Assembly: GCF_014649655.1 (NCBI RefSeq)
Contig: NZ_BMTL01000030.1
Coordinates: 62,001 to 126,000 of the forward strand
Source of the DNA: Streptomyces humidus
Lineage (GTDB): Bacteria; Actinomycetota; Actinomycetes; Streptomycetales; Streptomycetaceae
Length of the DNA: 64,000 nucleotides
Direction of reading: 5' to 3'
This document shows, one piece after another, positions 45,222 through 57,014 of this stretch; positions within the stretch are counted from its first letter, which is position 1; each line of letters starts with the position of its first letter. Below the pieces are notes generated by a model, which had not been told where the DNA came from, did not search any database, and saw only the letters and a program-made list of their open reading frames with translations. Made by a program: the position numbers and the translations under genes.

Positions 45222-45407
45222 GTTCAAAGTCGTTCTCCCCACTCCCCCGGGCCCTCCCCGGGCCGCACAGCGACGCGTCCCCCGCGTTCGCCGCATATTA
45301 ACCACAAGGTCAGCGGCCTGAACGAGCCGGGAATGTCACCGTTCAGTCCCAACTTGGACCATGGACGGCGGGGAAGGCCGCACCCGGGGGCGGGGAGTCG
45401 GGCCGGG

Positions 45408-46652
45408 TCAGCCCACGGGGCCGGCCGTCCACTCCTTCCAGGTCATGTTCCAGCCGCCGAGGCCGTTGTCGGGGGCGACCCGCTTGTCCTTGCTGTGCAC
45501 GACCTCGACGACGTCGCCGATCAGGCTGCGGTCGAAGAACCACCCCGCGGGCGTGTCCGAGGCGCCGCCCCTGACGTCCCTGAGGCCGACGCAGCCGTGA
45601 CTGACGTTGGCATGGCCGAAGACCTCGTCGTCCGCCCAGTAGTTGCCGTGCAGGAAGGTGCCGGAGCTGGTCAGGCGCATGGCGTGCGGTACGTCCGGGA
45701 TGTCGTACTCGCCCTTGCCGTCCGCCTTCCTGAAGCCGACCGTGGCGCCGTTCATCCGGGTCAGCTCCAGCATCTCGCTCACCACCATCCTGCCGTTGTA
45801 CGTGGTGTTCTCCGGCGCCCCGGCCGTGATCGGGACGGTGGCCAGCAGCTCCCCGTCGCGCCGCACCTGCATGGTGTGCTCGGCCGCGTCGACCAGCGAC
45901 GTCTGGCTGCGGCCGACGGTGAACGAGAACGACTTCTGCTGCAGCCCGTAGACGCCGGGCGCGCCTTCGACGTCCCGCAGCCCCAGCGCGACGGTGACCC
46001 GGGTGCCGGGCTTCCAGTACTCCTCGGGACGGAAGTCGAGCCGGCCGTTGCCGAACCAGTGGGGCCGGACCTCCACCGGCGGCTGCGCCGTGACCCGGAC
46101 GGCGCGCTCGACCGCCTTCCGGTCCGCGATCTCCCGGCTGAACTCCAGCGAGACGATCATCCCGGTGCCGACGGTGGAGCGGTCCTCGGGGGTGACGTAG
46201 CCGATGAAACGCTTGTCGGGGACGAGCGTGCTGAACGTCGTGTGGCGGGCCGAGCGGTCGCCGTCGCCGTCCAGGGCCACGACGTCCACGACGTAGCGGG
46301 CGGCGAGACCGAGCCGGTCGTCGTCCGGCCGCCAGCTCATGCCGTCCGCGGCGATCCTGCCCTTCACCTCCGTCTCCTCCGCGTCCTGCGATCGGACGAC
46401 CTTCACCGACTCCAGCCGCCCGTCGGGCACCCGCACCCGCAGGCTCTCCCCGGGCCGCACGCCCTTGGCGCCGTCCTGCGGGGTGACGCGGATGACGTCC
46501 TCGGGGGCCGGCGGTTTGCCGAGCATCCGGTCGAGTCCGCTCCGGCTGTCGCCGCCGGTGCAGCCGGCGGCCCCGGCCAGTAGTCCTGCCCATGTCAGTA
46601 CGGCGGCCAGTGCGACCCCCGCGCGCCGTGCGCGCCCATGTACGTGCCTCAC
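45408..46652 (-). CDS. L,D-transpeptidase lipoprotein, paralogue
   Basis: 414 residues. The signal peptide has lipobox AAGC, followed by TGGDSRSGLDRM. Ig-like domains follow (IRVTPQDGAKGVRPGESLRV, FIGYVTPEDRSTVG) and the catalytic motif is VSHGCVGLRD. The order is the same as in the adjacent gene, so the pair is a tandem duplication. The start is a GTG giving VRHVHGRARRAG; a GTG 12 bp upstream is possible. The frame stays open far upstream only because of GC bias. It diverges from glgX across a 153-bp gap. Confidence 0.88.
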   Translation of the reverse strand: MRHVHGRARRAGVALAAVLTWAGLLAGAAGCTGGDSRSGLDRMLGKPPAPEDVIRVTPQDGAKGVRPGESLRVRVPDGRLESVKVVRSQDAEETEVKGRIAADGMSWRPDDDRLGLAARYVVDVVALDGDGDRSARHTTFSTLVPDKRFIGYVTPEDRSTVGTGMIVSLEFSREIADRKAVERAVRVTAQPPVEVRPHWFGNGRLDFRPEEYWKPGTRVTVALGLRDVEGAPGVYGLQQKSFSFTVGRSQTSLVDAAEHTMQVRRDGELLATVPITAGAPENTTYNGRMVVSEMLELTRMNGATVGFRKADGKGEYDIPDVPHAMRLTSSGTFLHGNYWADDEVFGHANVSHGCVGLRDVRGGASDTPAGWFFDRSLIGDVVEVVHSKDKRVAPDNGLGGWNMTWKEWTAGPVG

Positions 46653-46805
46653 GGCGTGTCCAACGACCGGGCACGCCCCGGGGAAACGTGAGTGCGAGGG
46701 CCGCTCTGGGCAGGAATGGGGGGAGGACGACACGATGGGGCGCCGCGGCCGGGACACCGCGCGCTCTTTTCCCACGTCGTCCCACGAGCCGCGGGAGGCT
46801 GAACG

Positions 46806-49040
<2,235 letters not shown>

Positions 49041-49140
49041 GGCGACGCGCCCGCCCCGATCGCGGGGAGCCTGCCGGCGGCGCCGCCACCCGGACGGGCG
49101 TCGGCCGATCGGTGGACGCGCCGGTGCGCCCCCTCGGACA

Positions 49141-49160
49141 CGCAGGTCGTAGGACCTGCG
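49141..49160. promoter_or_regulatory. Perfect 8-4-8 inverted repeat before the ABC exporter genes
   Basis: CGCAGGTC, GTAG and GACCTGCG lie 63 bp before the first ABC gene. A second small hairpin (CCGAGCCCGTTCGG) follows at once. The size and position fit an operator of a TetR- or MarR-like repressor, but no such gene is adjacent. Confidence 0.4.
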
Positions 49161-49223
49161 CCCGAGCCCGTTCGGGCCGAAACTCGGTGGGCGATGCCGG
49201 TGCCGGTCCGTAGGCTCGCGGTG

Positions 49224-51005
49224 ATGGCCGAGACACGTGCAACCACCGCCCCCGACCGCTCCGCCGTACGGTCCCTGCTGCGCCTGTGGCCGTACGTGCG
49301 CCCCGTACGGCTGCGGCTGTTCACGGCCGCCCTCGTCGCCGTGCTGGCCTCCTGCACGGGGCTGGTGATCCCGCTGGTGCTGAAGTGGATGGTGGACGGT
49401 CCGGTGGCGGACCGGGACACGGCCGGGATCTGGCTGGGCGCGTTCTTCCTGCTGCTGCTCGGCCTCGTGGAGGCGCTGCTGTTCGGGATGCGGCGCTGGC
49501 TGGTGGCGCGTCCGCTGGCGCATGTCGAGGCGGAGATGCGGGCGGAGCTGTACGCGCGGCTGCAGCGGCTGCCGGTGGCCTTCCACGACCGGTGGGCGTC
49601 GGGCCAGCTGCTCTCGCGGGCGACGGCCGATCTCGGGCTGGTCCGGATGTTCCTCGCCTTTCCCCTGACGTTCCTGCTGGTCAACTCGGTGACGATCGTC
49701 TTCGGCGTCGTCGTCATGCTTCTGCAGGACTGGACGCTGGGGCTGGTCGTCCTCGGGCCCGCCCTACCCGTCGTCGTGATGTGCGTGTACTTCGAGCGCC
49801 GGTACGCGGTCATGGCGCGCCGCGCGCAGGACCAGGTCGGCGACCTGACGACGGTGGTCGAGGAGAGCGTCCTCGGCATCCGGATCATCAAGGGCTTCGG
49901 CCGGCACCGCACGCAGGCGCGGGCCTTCCGGGAGCTGTCCTCGACGCTGCGCGGCACGGAGCTGGCCAAGGCCCGGCTGCTGGCCACGATCTGGGCCGTC
50001 ATCGTGACGCTGCCCGAACTGGCCGTCGGCGCCGCGCTGGTGCTGGGCTCCGTGCAGGTCGCGGACGGCGACCTGTCCGCGGGCACCCTGGTCGCCTTCC
50101 TGTCCACCGCGCTCGCGCTGCGCTGGCCCGTCGACTCGATCGGGTTCCTGCTGGCGATGAGCCAGGAGGCGGCGACGGCGACCGAGCGGTACTTCGAGGT
50201 GATGGACGAGGAGCCGGAACAGGACGCCGCGGTGCGGTCGGACCCGGCGCCCGACGCCGGACTGCGGTTCGACGGCGTCGTCTTCCGCTACCCGGACGCC
50301 GACCCCGGCTCCCGGCCCGTCCTCGACGGCGTCGACCTGCACGTCCGCCCCGGCGAGTCGATGGCCCTGGTCGGGGCGACCGGCAGCGGCAAGACCACCC
50401 TCACGGCCCTCGTCCCCCGGCTGCACGAGGTGACGGCGGGGCGCATCACCCTCGACGGTGAGGACGTCGCCGCGCTGCCCCGCGAGGAACTCCGCGCGCG
50501 GGTCGCCGTCGCTTTCGAGGAGCCCACTCTGTTCTCCGCGAGCGTCGGGGAGAACGTCCTGATGGGCGCCGACGACCGGGCGGGCGCCGTCGAGCTGGGG
50601 CGGGCGCTGGCCGTGGCGCAGGCCGAGTTCGTGCACGCCCTGCCGCAGGGCGCCGACACCCTGGTCGGCGAACAGGGGCTCAGTCTCTCCGGCGGGCAGC
50701 GGCAACGCCTCGCGCTGGCCAGAGCCGTGGTCGGCCGGCCCCGGTTCCTCGTCCTCGACGATCCGCTCTCCGCGCTGGACGTGCACACCGAGGCCGCCGT
50801 GGAGGCCGCGCTGCGGCAGGTCCTCGCCGACACCACCGCGCTGATCGTCGCCCACCGCCCGTCCACCGTGCTCCTCGCCGACCGGGTGGCCCTGCTGTCC
50901 GGGGGCCGGATCGCCGCCGTCGGCACCCACCACGAACTGCTGCGCGACAACCCCGAGTACGCCCACCTCATGTCAGGAACAGGCCGCCAGGAGGACGACC
51001 GATGA
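49224..51005 (+). CDS. ABC exporter half-transporter 1
   Basis: 593 residues with six hydrophobic segments (~20-290) and a nucleotide-binding domain: Walker A ALVGATGSGKTTL, signature LSLSGGQRQRLALARA, Walker B FLVLDDPLSALD and H-loop VAHRPST. The usual catalytic Glu after Walker B is Asp, as in the degenerate-site half of heterodimeric exporters. ATG for MAETRATTAPD is chosen; a start 30 bp upstream is possible. It overlaps the next gene by 4 bp and probably pairs with it. Confidence 0.9.
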   Translation: MAETRATTAPDRSAVRSLLRLWPYVRPVRLRLFTAALVAVLASCTGLVIPLVLKWMVDGPVADRDTAGIWLGAFFLLLLGLVEALLFGMRRWLVARPLAHVEAEMRAELYARLQRLPVAFHDRWASGQLLSRATADLGLVRMFLAFPLTFLLVNSVTIVFGVVVMLLQDWTLGLVVLGPALPVVVMCVYFERRYAVMARRAQDQVGDLTTVVEESVLGIRIIKGFGRHRTQARAFRELSSTLRGTELAKARLLATIWAVIVTLPELAVGAALVLGSVQVADGDLSAGTLVAFLSTALALRWPVDSIGFLLAMSQEAATATERYFEVMDEEPEQDAAVRSDPAPDAGLRFDGVVFRYPDADPGSRPVLDGVDLHVRPGESMALVGATGSGKTTLTALVPRLHEVTAGRITLDGEDVAALPREELRARVAVAFEEPTLFSASVGENVLMGADDRAGAVELGRALAVAQAEFVHALPQGADTLVGEQGLSLSGGQRQRLALARAVVGRPRFLVLDDPLSALDVHTEAAVEAALRQVLADTTALIVAHRPSTVLLADRVALLSGGRIAAVGTHHELLRDNPEYAHLMSGTGRQEDDR

Positions 51006-52879
51006 CCGCCCCCGCCACCTCCTCCCCCACGACCACGACACCGGCCACGACCGACGACGGGCCGGGGCAGCCGGGCCCGAGGGCCGCTGAGGATCCCTTC
51101 GACAAGGACGTCCTGCCCACCCCGCCCGGCGCCACCGGCGCGCTGCTGCGCTCCCTGCTGGCCCCGCTGCGGGCGCGCGTCGCCCTCACCACGCTTCTGC
51201 TGCTGCTCCAGCAGGCGGCCGTGCAGGCGGGCCCGCTGCTGGTGGCCTACGCCATCGACCGGGCCGTGCCCGCGTGGCGGTCGGACGACCACGGGCCGCT
51301 GGCCGCGGCGGGCGTCGGCTACCTGCTGTGCGCGCTGGCCTCCGGCGGACTCCAGTACGCGTTCCTGATCGCCTCCGCCCACGTCAGCCAGGACGTGCTG
51401 CTCGACCTGCGCGGCCGGATCTTCCGGCACGCACAGGCGCTGAGCCTGGACTTCCACGAGCGCTACACCTCGGGCCGGCTCATCTCCCGCTCCACCAGCG
51501 ACGTGGAGGCCCTGCGCGAGCTCCTCGAGGAGGGCCTCCAGGAACTCGTCTCGGTGGTGCTGTCCTTCCTGTTCATCTCCGCGATGCTGCTCTGGCTGGA
51601 CCTGGGCCTGGGCGCCGTCGCGGTCGCGTCGTTCGTGCCGCTGTATCTCCTGGTCCGGCTCTACCAGCGGCGCGCCGGCCGGGTGTTCACGGCCCGGTCC
51701 ACCGCGATCGCGGCCGTGATCGTGAAGTTCGTGGAGACGATGAACGGGATCCGGCCGGTGCGCGCCTTCCGCCGCGAGGCGGTCAACGAGGCCGGGTTCC
51801 GGGTCCTGAACCACCGGCACGAACGCCGCAACGGCGACGCGCTGCTGGAGATGGCCCGGTACGTCGTCGGCTCGCGGCTGGTCGCCAACGCGGCGGTCGC
51901 GCTGATCGTGCTGTGGGGCGCCACCCGGGTCGCGGACGGCTCGCTGGAGCTGGGCGTGCTGGCGGCGGCGGTGCTGTACCTGCGGCGGCTGTACGACCCG
52001 ATAGACCGGCTCGGCATGTTCCTGAACTCCTACCAGTCGGCCGCCGCCTCGCTGGAGAAGATCGCGGGGCTGCTCGCGCAGACGCCGTCCGTGCCGGAGC
52101 CGTCCACGCCGAGGGAACTGCCCGCGCCCAGGAGCGATCTGCCCGGCCGCGAGGTCGTCTTCGACGGGGTCTCCTTCGGCTACCGCACGGGCGGCGAGGT
52201 CCTTCCCCGCTTCGACCTGGTCCTGCCCGCCGGGCAGACGGTCGCCGTGGTGGGCTCCACCGGCGCCGGCAAGTCCACGCTGGCCAAGCTGCTCGCCCGC
52301 TTCTACGACCCGTCCGCGGGCCGGGTGCTGCTGGACGGGGTCGACCTGCGCGAGCTGCCCATGCCCGAACTGCGGCGCGGGGTGGTGATGGTGACGCAGG
52401 AGGCGTTCCTGTTCTCCGGGACGGTCGCGGAGAACATCGCCATCGGACGGCCGGACGCGTCCCGGGAGGACATCGAGCGGGCGGCGAAGGCGATCGGCGC
52501 GCACGAGTTCGTCAGCGCCCTGCCGGACGGCTACGACACGGACGTCCGCAAGCGCGGCGGCCGCATCTCGGCCGGGCAGCGCCAACTCGTCGCGTTCGCC
52601 CGGGCGTTGCTCGCCGATCCGGCGGTGCTGATCCTCGACGAGGCGACCAGCTCGCTCGACGTGCCGGGCGAGCGGGCCGTGCAGGCGGCGATGACGACGG
52701 TGCTGCGGGGCCGCACGGCCGTGGTGATCGCGCACCGGCTGTCGACCGTGGAGATCGCCGACCGCGTGCTCGTCATGGAGCACGGCCGGATCGTCGAGGA
52801 CGGCACTCCGGCCGAACTCGTCGACGGCGCGGGCCGCTTCGCGGACCTGCACCGCGCCTGGCGCGACAGCCTGGCCTGA
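51002..52879 (+). CDS. ABC exporter half-transporter 2
   Basis: 625 residues. A Pro/Thr-rich N-terminal tail precedes six hydrophobic segments. The NBD has Walker A VVGSTGAGKSTL, signature RISAGQRQLVAFARAL, Walker B VLILDEATSSLD with the catalytic Glu, and H-loop IAHRLST. It is the fully catalytic-looking partner of half-transporter 1. Substrates of such pairs range from lipids to drugs and cannot be inferred. Confidence 0.9.
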   Translation: MTAPATSSPTTTTPATTDDGPGQPGPRAAEDPFDKDVLPTPPGATGALLRSLLAPLRARVALTTLLLLLQQAAVQAGPLLVAYAIDRAVPAWRSDDHGPLAAAGVGYLLCALASGGLQYAFLIASAHVSQDVLLDLRGRIFRHAQALSLDFHERYTSGRLISRSTSDVEALRELLEEGLQELVSVVLSFLFISAMLLWLDLGLGAVAVASFVPLYLLVRLYQRRAGRVFTARSTAIAAVIVKFVETMNGIRPVRAFRREAVNEAGFRVLNHRHERRNGDALLEMARYVVGSRLVANAAVALIVLWGATRVADGSLELGVLAAAVLYLRRLYDPIDRLGMFLNSYQSAAASLEKIAGLLAQTPSVPEPSTPRELPAPRSDLPGREVVFDGVSFGYRTGGEVLPRFDLVLPAGQTVAVVGSTGAGKSTLAKLLARFYDPSAGRVLLDGVDLRELPMPELRRGVVMVTQEAFLFSGTVAENIAIGRPDASREDIERAAKAIGAHEFVSALPDGYDTDVRKRGGRISAGQRQLVAFARALLADPAVLILDEATSSLDVPGERAVQAAMTTVLRGRTAVVIAHRLSTVEIADRVLVMEHGRIVEDGTPAELVDGAGRFADLHRAWRDSLA

Positions 52880-52905
52880 CCCGAGCTGCGCGAACAGGCG
52901 CCGAC

Positions 52906-52976
52906 CGGCACGAACCGCCACGGCCGATACGGCGGCCGCGATCGGCACGGCCCGGCACGAACCGACGGCACGAACC
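52906..52976 (+). repeat. Three direct copies of CGGCACGAACC
   Basis: Copies begin at 52906, 52953 and 52966 in the 109-bp gap between the second and third ABC genes; a fourth partial copy (CGGCACG) lies at 52943. It may be a binding-site array controlling the second exporter pair. Confidence 0.45.
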
Positions 52977-52988
52977 CCGGGGGACTGT

Positions 52989-54854
52989 GTGATCGACGCG
53001 TACGAGGATCCCGGCACGCCCGACACCCGCGGCGGCTGGGCGTATCTCGCCTGGCTGGTGCGCTGCCAGCCCTGGCGGTCGGCGGCCGGCGCGGTGCTGG
53101 CCAGCGTCTGGATGGTGCTCATGGCGGTGGCGCCCTACCTGCTGTCGAAGGCGGTGGACGACGGGCTGGAGCCGGGCGACACGGCCGCGCTGGCCGGCTG
53201 GACGGCGGCCCTGCTCGCCGTGGGCGCGCTCAACGCCTGGGTGAGCATCATGCGGCACCGCACGATGACCCGGGTGCGCATGGACGGCTACTTCCGCACC
53301 ACCAAGGTCGTCGTCGGACACGCGGCGCGCCTCGGCGCCACGCTCTCGCGCGGGGTGGGCAGCGGCGAGGTCGTCACCATCGGCGTCGGTGACGTGCACA
53401 CCATCGCGGGCTCGTTGACGGTGATCGGGCCCGGCGTGGGCTCGGTCGTCGTCTACGTGTTCGTGGCCGGGCTGCTGCTGTCGGTGTCGCCGCTGCTGGC
53501 GGCGGTCGTGCTGCTGGGGATGCCGGTGGTCGCCGTGCTGGTGGGACCGCTGATGGCGCGGCTGCAGGGCACGGAGGCCGAGTACCGGGAGCGGCAGGGC
53601 GTGCTCACCGCGCGGATCGGCGACCTGGCGGGCGGCCTGCGCGTCCTCAACGGCCTCGGCGGAAAAGGTCTGTTCGCGGACACCTTCGCGCGTGACTCGC
53701 AGCTTCTGCGGGCGCAGGGCTACCGGGTCGGCTCGGTCACCAGCTGGATGCAGGCGCTCGGGGTGGGCCTGCCGACCCTGTTCCTCGCCGTGGTGACCTG
53801 GCTGGCGGCCCGGCTCACCGCCCAGGGCGAGCTGACGGTCGGCGAGTTGGTGTCGGTGTACGGCTATGTCGCCGTCCTGGTCGGGCCGGTGGCGTTCCTC
53901 GTCGACATGGGATACGAGCTCAGCCGGGGGGTGGTCGCCGCCCGGCGCGTCGTGCGGCTGCTGCGCGTGGAGCCCGAACCGGACACCGGGACCGCCGAAG
54001 CGCCCGCCGAACCGTCGGCTCTGCACGATCCCGCCTCGGGCGTGCGGGTGGCGCCGGGCCGGCTGACCGCGCTGGTCGGCTCGCGGCACGCGGACGTGAC
54101 CGCCCTGGTGGACCGGCTCGGCCGCTACGGTCCCACGGACGTCACCTGGGGCGGGGTGCGGCTGGACGCCCTGCCCCTGGGTCAGGTCAGAGCCGCGATC
54201 CTGGTCGCCGACAACGAAGCCGACCTGTTCGCGGGCAGTCTGCGCGAGGTGGTGGCCGGACGGCGTGAGCCCTCCGCGGCGGACATCGCCCGGGCCGTAC
54301 GGGCGGCCGCGGCCGACGACATCGTGCAGGGCCTGCCGGAGGGGCTCGACTCGCCCGTGACCGCGCAGGGCCGCAGCCTCTCCGGGGGACAGCGGCAGCG
54401 CGTCCGTCTGGTGCGGGCGCTGCTCGCCGATCCCGAGGTGCTGCTGGCCGTGGAGCCGACGTCGGCGCTCGACGCGCACACGGAGGCGGTCGTCGCGCGG
54501 GGACTGCGGGCGGCACGGGCCGGGCGGACCACGGTCGTCACCACCACCTCCCCCCTGCTCCTCGACCACGCGGACACCGTGCACTACCTGGTCGACGGCA
54601 AGGTGGCGGCGACCGGCCGCCACGGCGACCTGCTGGGACGCGAGCCCGGCTACCGCGCGCTCGTGGCGCGGGACCCCGAGGACGCCGGAAGCGGCGAAGG
54701 CCGCGACGACGCCGGGGACGCCCCGGACGCCCCCGACATCCCGGACGCCGCCGCCGACGACGACGCCACCGAAGGCACCGCGAGCACCGACGACGGTCGG
54801 GGGCCCGCGAAGGCGGAGCCGGATGACATCGATACCGAGGAGGCCATGCGATGA
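52989..54854 (+). CDS. ABC exporter half-transporter 3 with degenerate ATP site
   Basis: 621 residues. The membrane part is normal but the NBD lacks key residues. The Walker A loop reads LVGSRHADVT at 362-371, with Val370 in place of the lysine. The Walker B aspartate is Val488 (LLAVEPTSALD, Glu489 kept), and the H-loop histidine is gone (TTTSPLLL). The signature SLSGGQRQR at 463-471 is intact. A charged Asp/Ala/Pro tail of ~60 residues follows. GTG start. It overlaps the fourth gene by 4 bp and should pair with it. Confidence 0.88.
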   Translation: MIDAYEDPGTPDTRGGWAYLAWLVRCQPWRSAAGAVLASVWMVLMAVAPYLLSKAVDDGLEPGDTAALAGWTAALLAVGALNAWVSIMRHRTMTRVRMDGYFRTTKVVVGHAARLGATLSRGVGSGEVVTIGVGDVHTIAGSLTVIGPGVGSVVVYVFVAGLLLSVSPLLAAVVLLGMPVVAVLVGPLMARLQGTEAEYRERQGVLTARIGDLAGGLRVLNGLGGKGLFADTFARDSQLLRAQGYRVGSVTSWMQALGVGLPTLFLAVVTWLAARLTAQGELTVGELVSVYGYVAVLVGPVAFLVDMGYELSRGVVAARRVVRLLRVEPEPDTGTAEAPAEPSALHDPASGVRVAPGRLTALVGSRHADVTALVDRLGRYGPTDVTWGGVRLDALPLGQVRAAILVADNEADLFAGSLREVVAGRREPSAADIARAVRAAAADDIVQGLPEGLDSPVTAQGRSLSGGQRQRVRLVRALLADPEVLLAVEPTSALDAHTEAVVARGLRAARAGRTTVVTTTSPLLLDHADTVHYLVDGKVAATGRHGDLLGREPGYRALVARDPEDAGSGEGRDDAGDAPDAPDIPDAAADDDATEGTASTDDGRGPAKAEPDDIDTEEAMR

Positions 54855-56731
54855 CCGCGCCGAGCGAGCCGACCGCTCCTGCCTCCCCGACCGCTCCTGC
54901 CTCCCCCGCCAAGTCCGGCGGGCCGGCCGGGACCGCGGCGGGCGACGGGGCTCCGGGGCGGCTGCCGGTCGCCGGGCGGGCCGAGGTGCGCCGGGCGGCG
55001 GTCCGTCTGGTGCGGGCCGACGGCCGGGCCTTCGCCGCCGCGCTCGCCCTGAACGTCCTCGCCGCGGGAACCGGTCTCGTCGGCCCGTGGCTGCTCGGCC
55101 GGATCATCGACGAGGTGCGGGCCGGACACGGGGCCGGCGTCGTGGACCGGCTGTCGGCGGCCATCGTGGTCTGCGCGCTGGCGCAGTTGCTCCTGGCGCG
55201 CTGGGCCCGGTACGCGGGGCACCGCTTCGGCGAGCGGACGCTCGCTCGGGTCCGGGAGGAGTTCGTCGGGCGGGCGCTGGCGCTTCCCGCGTCGGTGGTC
55301 GAGCGGGCCGGCGCCGGCGACCTGACCACACGCGGCACCGCCGACGTGGCGGCCGTGGGCACGACCCTGCGGGACGCGGGCCCCGAGCTGCTGGTCTGCA
55401 CGGTCCAGGCGTTGTTCACACTCGGCGCGGTCTTCGTGATCGACCCGCTGCTCGGTGCGGTCGGGGTGCTCGGCCTGACCCCTGTCTGGTTCGCCCTGCG
55501 CTGGTATCTGCGCCGGGCCCGCAGCGGCTATCTGGCCCAGGGCGCGGCCGACTCCGAGGTCGCCGAGATCGTCGCGGAGACGGCGGCCGGGGCGCGCACG
55601 GTCGAGGCGTTCCGGCTCCAGGAGCGGCGGACGGCGGCGAACCGGGACGCGCTGGAGCTCTCGCGTCGCGCCCGCTTCCACACCCTCTACCTGCGCACGG
55701 TGTTCTTCCCGGTGGTGGAGGTGTCGTACTCGCTGCCGGTGGCGGGGGTGCTGCTGCTGGGCGGGGCGCTGCACGCGCGGGGCGCGATGAGCCTGGGCGC
55801 GGTGGTCGCGGCCGCGCTGTACCTGCGGCAGTTCACCGAGCCGCTGGACCAGATCCTGGTGCGCGTCGAGCAACTGCAGAGCAGCGGGGCCTCGTTCGCC
55901 CGCGTGGAGGGTCTGGCGGGGGCGCCGCGCGCCGTGGCCGAGGGCGCGGCGCCGACCCCGGTGGACGACCGGTTCGACGTGACGGGCGTGCGGTACGCCT
56001 ACGAGCGAGGCGGTGAGGTGCTGCGCGGGGTGGATCTGACGGTGCGGCCCGGGGAGCGGCTGGCGGTCGTCGGTCCGTCGGGGGCGGGCAAGACCACGCT
56101 GAGCAGGCTGCTCGCGGGGGTGGACGCGCCGAGCGCGGGCACGGTGACGGTGGGCGGCGTGCCGGTCGCGGATCTGGCGCCCGAGACGCTGCGCCGCCAG
56201 GTCGTGCTGGTCACCCAGGAGCATCATGTCTTCCTCGGCACGGTCCGCGACAACCTGCTGATCGCCGAACCGGCCGCGACGGACGAGGAGTTGTGGGCGG
56301 CGCTGGGCGCGGTCGGCGCCGCCGGCTGGGTCCGCGAGCTGCCGGGCGGCCTGGACGCCGAAGCGGGCGGCACGGGTCGCCGGACGGACGGCTCGCAGGC
56401 CCAGCAGCTCGCCCTGGCGCGGGTGGTGCTGGCCGACCCGCACACGCTGATCCTGGACGAGGCGACGGCTCTGCTGGACCCGACGACGGCCCGGCACACC
56501 GAGCGCGCGCTGGCCGCCGTGCTCCGGGGCCGGACCGTGATCGCCATCGCCCACCGGCTGCACACCGCCCACGACGCGGACCGGGTCGCGGTCATGGAGG
56601 ACGGCAGACTCACCGAACTGGGCACGCACGAGGCGCTGGTGGCGGGCGACGGAACGTACGCGGCGCTGTGGCGGACCTGGCACGGGGAGCAGCCCGACGG
56701 CCCGGCCGGGTCCGGGCCCCATCCGTCCTGA
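54851..56731 (+). CDS. ABC exporter half-transporter 4 with degenerate signature
   Basis: 626 residues with a Pro/Ala/Thr-rich N-terminal tail and six hydrophobic segments. Walker A (VVGPSGAGKTTL, Lys414), Walker B (LILDEATALLD, Asp536/Glu537) and H-loop (IAHRLHT) are intact. The signature, however, reads RTDGSQAQQ (511-519) rather than LSGGQ. This defect complements that of half-transporter 3, so the pair keeps one complete ATP site made from its Walker motifs and the partner's signature. Confidence 0.9.
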   Translation: MTAPSEPTAPASPTAPASPAKSGGPAGTAAGDGAPGRLPVAGRAEVRRAAVRLVRADGRAFAAALALNVLAAGTGLVGPWLLGRIIDEVRAGHGAGVVDRLSAAIVVCALAQLLLARWARYAGHRFGERTLARVREEFVGRALALPASVVERAGAGDLTTRGTADVAAVGTTLRDAGPELLVCTVQALFTLGAVFVIDPLLGAVGVLGLTPVWFALRWYLRRARSGYLAQGAADSEVAEIVAETAAGARTVEAFRLQERRTAANRDALELSRRARFHTLYLRTVFFPVVEVSYSLPVAGVLLLGGALHARGAMSLGAVVAAALYLRQFTEPLDQILVRVEQLQSSGASFARVEGLAGAPRAVAEGAAPTPVDDRFDVTGVRYAYERGGEVLRGVDLTVRPGERLAVVGPSGAGKTTLSRLLAGVDAPSAGTVTVGGVPVADLAPETLRRQVVLVTQEHHVFLGTVRDNLLIAEPAATDEELWAALGAVGAAGWVRELPGGLDAEAGGTGRRTDGSQAQQLALARVVLADPHTLILDEATALLDPTTARHTERALAAVLRGRTVIAIAHRLHTAHDADRVAVMEDGRLTELGTHEALVAGDGTYAALWRTWHGEQPDGPAGSGPHPS

Positions 56732-56793
56732 GTCCCCGCACCCCGAGCCGGGGCCGACCGGAAAGCGACGCGTTCGTATACCGAACATGAATT

Positions 56794-56841
56794 ACCGGAC
56801 AACGGACCATTTCCGGCCAACTTCCTGACGCGCTCCTGACA
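56794..56841 (+). promoter_or_regulatory. Conserved upstream block of M4 protease 1
   Basis: ACCGGACA (56794), TTCCGGCCAAC (56811) and TCCTGACA (56834) recur in the same order before the second M4 gene, with the same 20-bp distance from CGGCCAAC to TCCTGACA. The 283-bp gap also contains TTGACA near 56878 without a good -10. Confidence 0.5.
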
Positions 56842-57014
56842 GACAGCGCAATCCACTGCCACTCTTCCCTCTGCCAGTTGACAGCAACCCCACAGCAACA
56901 CCTCGCTCCAGGTTCCGCCTTGGTTCTGCGTACCGCCTTTGTCGTGCCCCGAAGGGCCCACCCGCCCTCGGGTCTCCCCTGGCCGCGTGATCCGCGGCCG
57001 CGCAGAAGGAGTCA

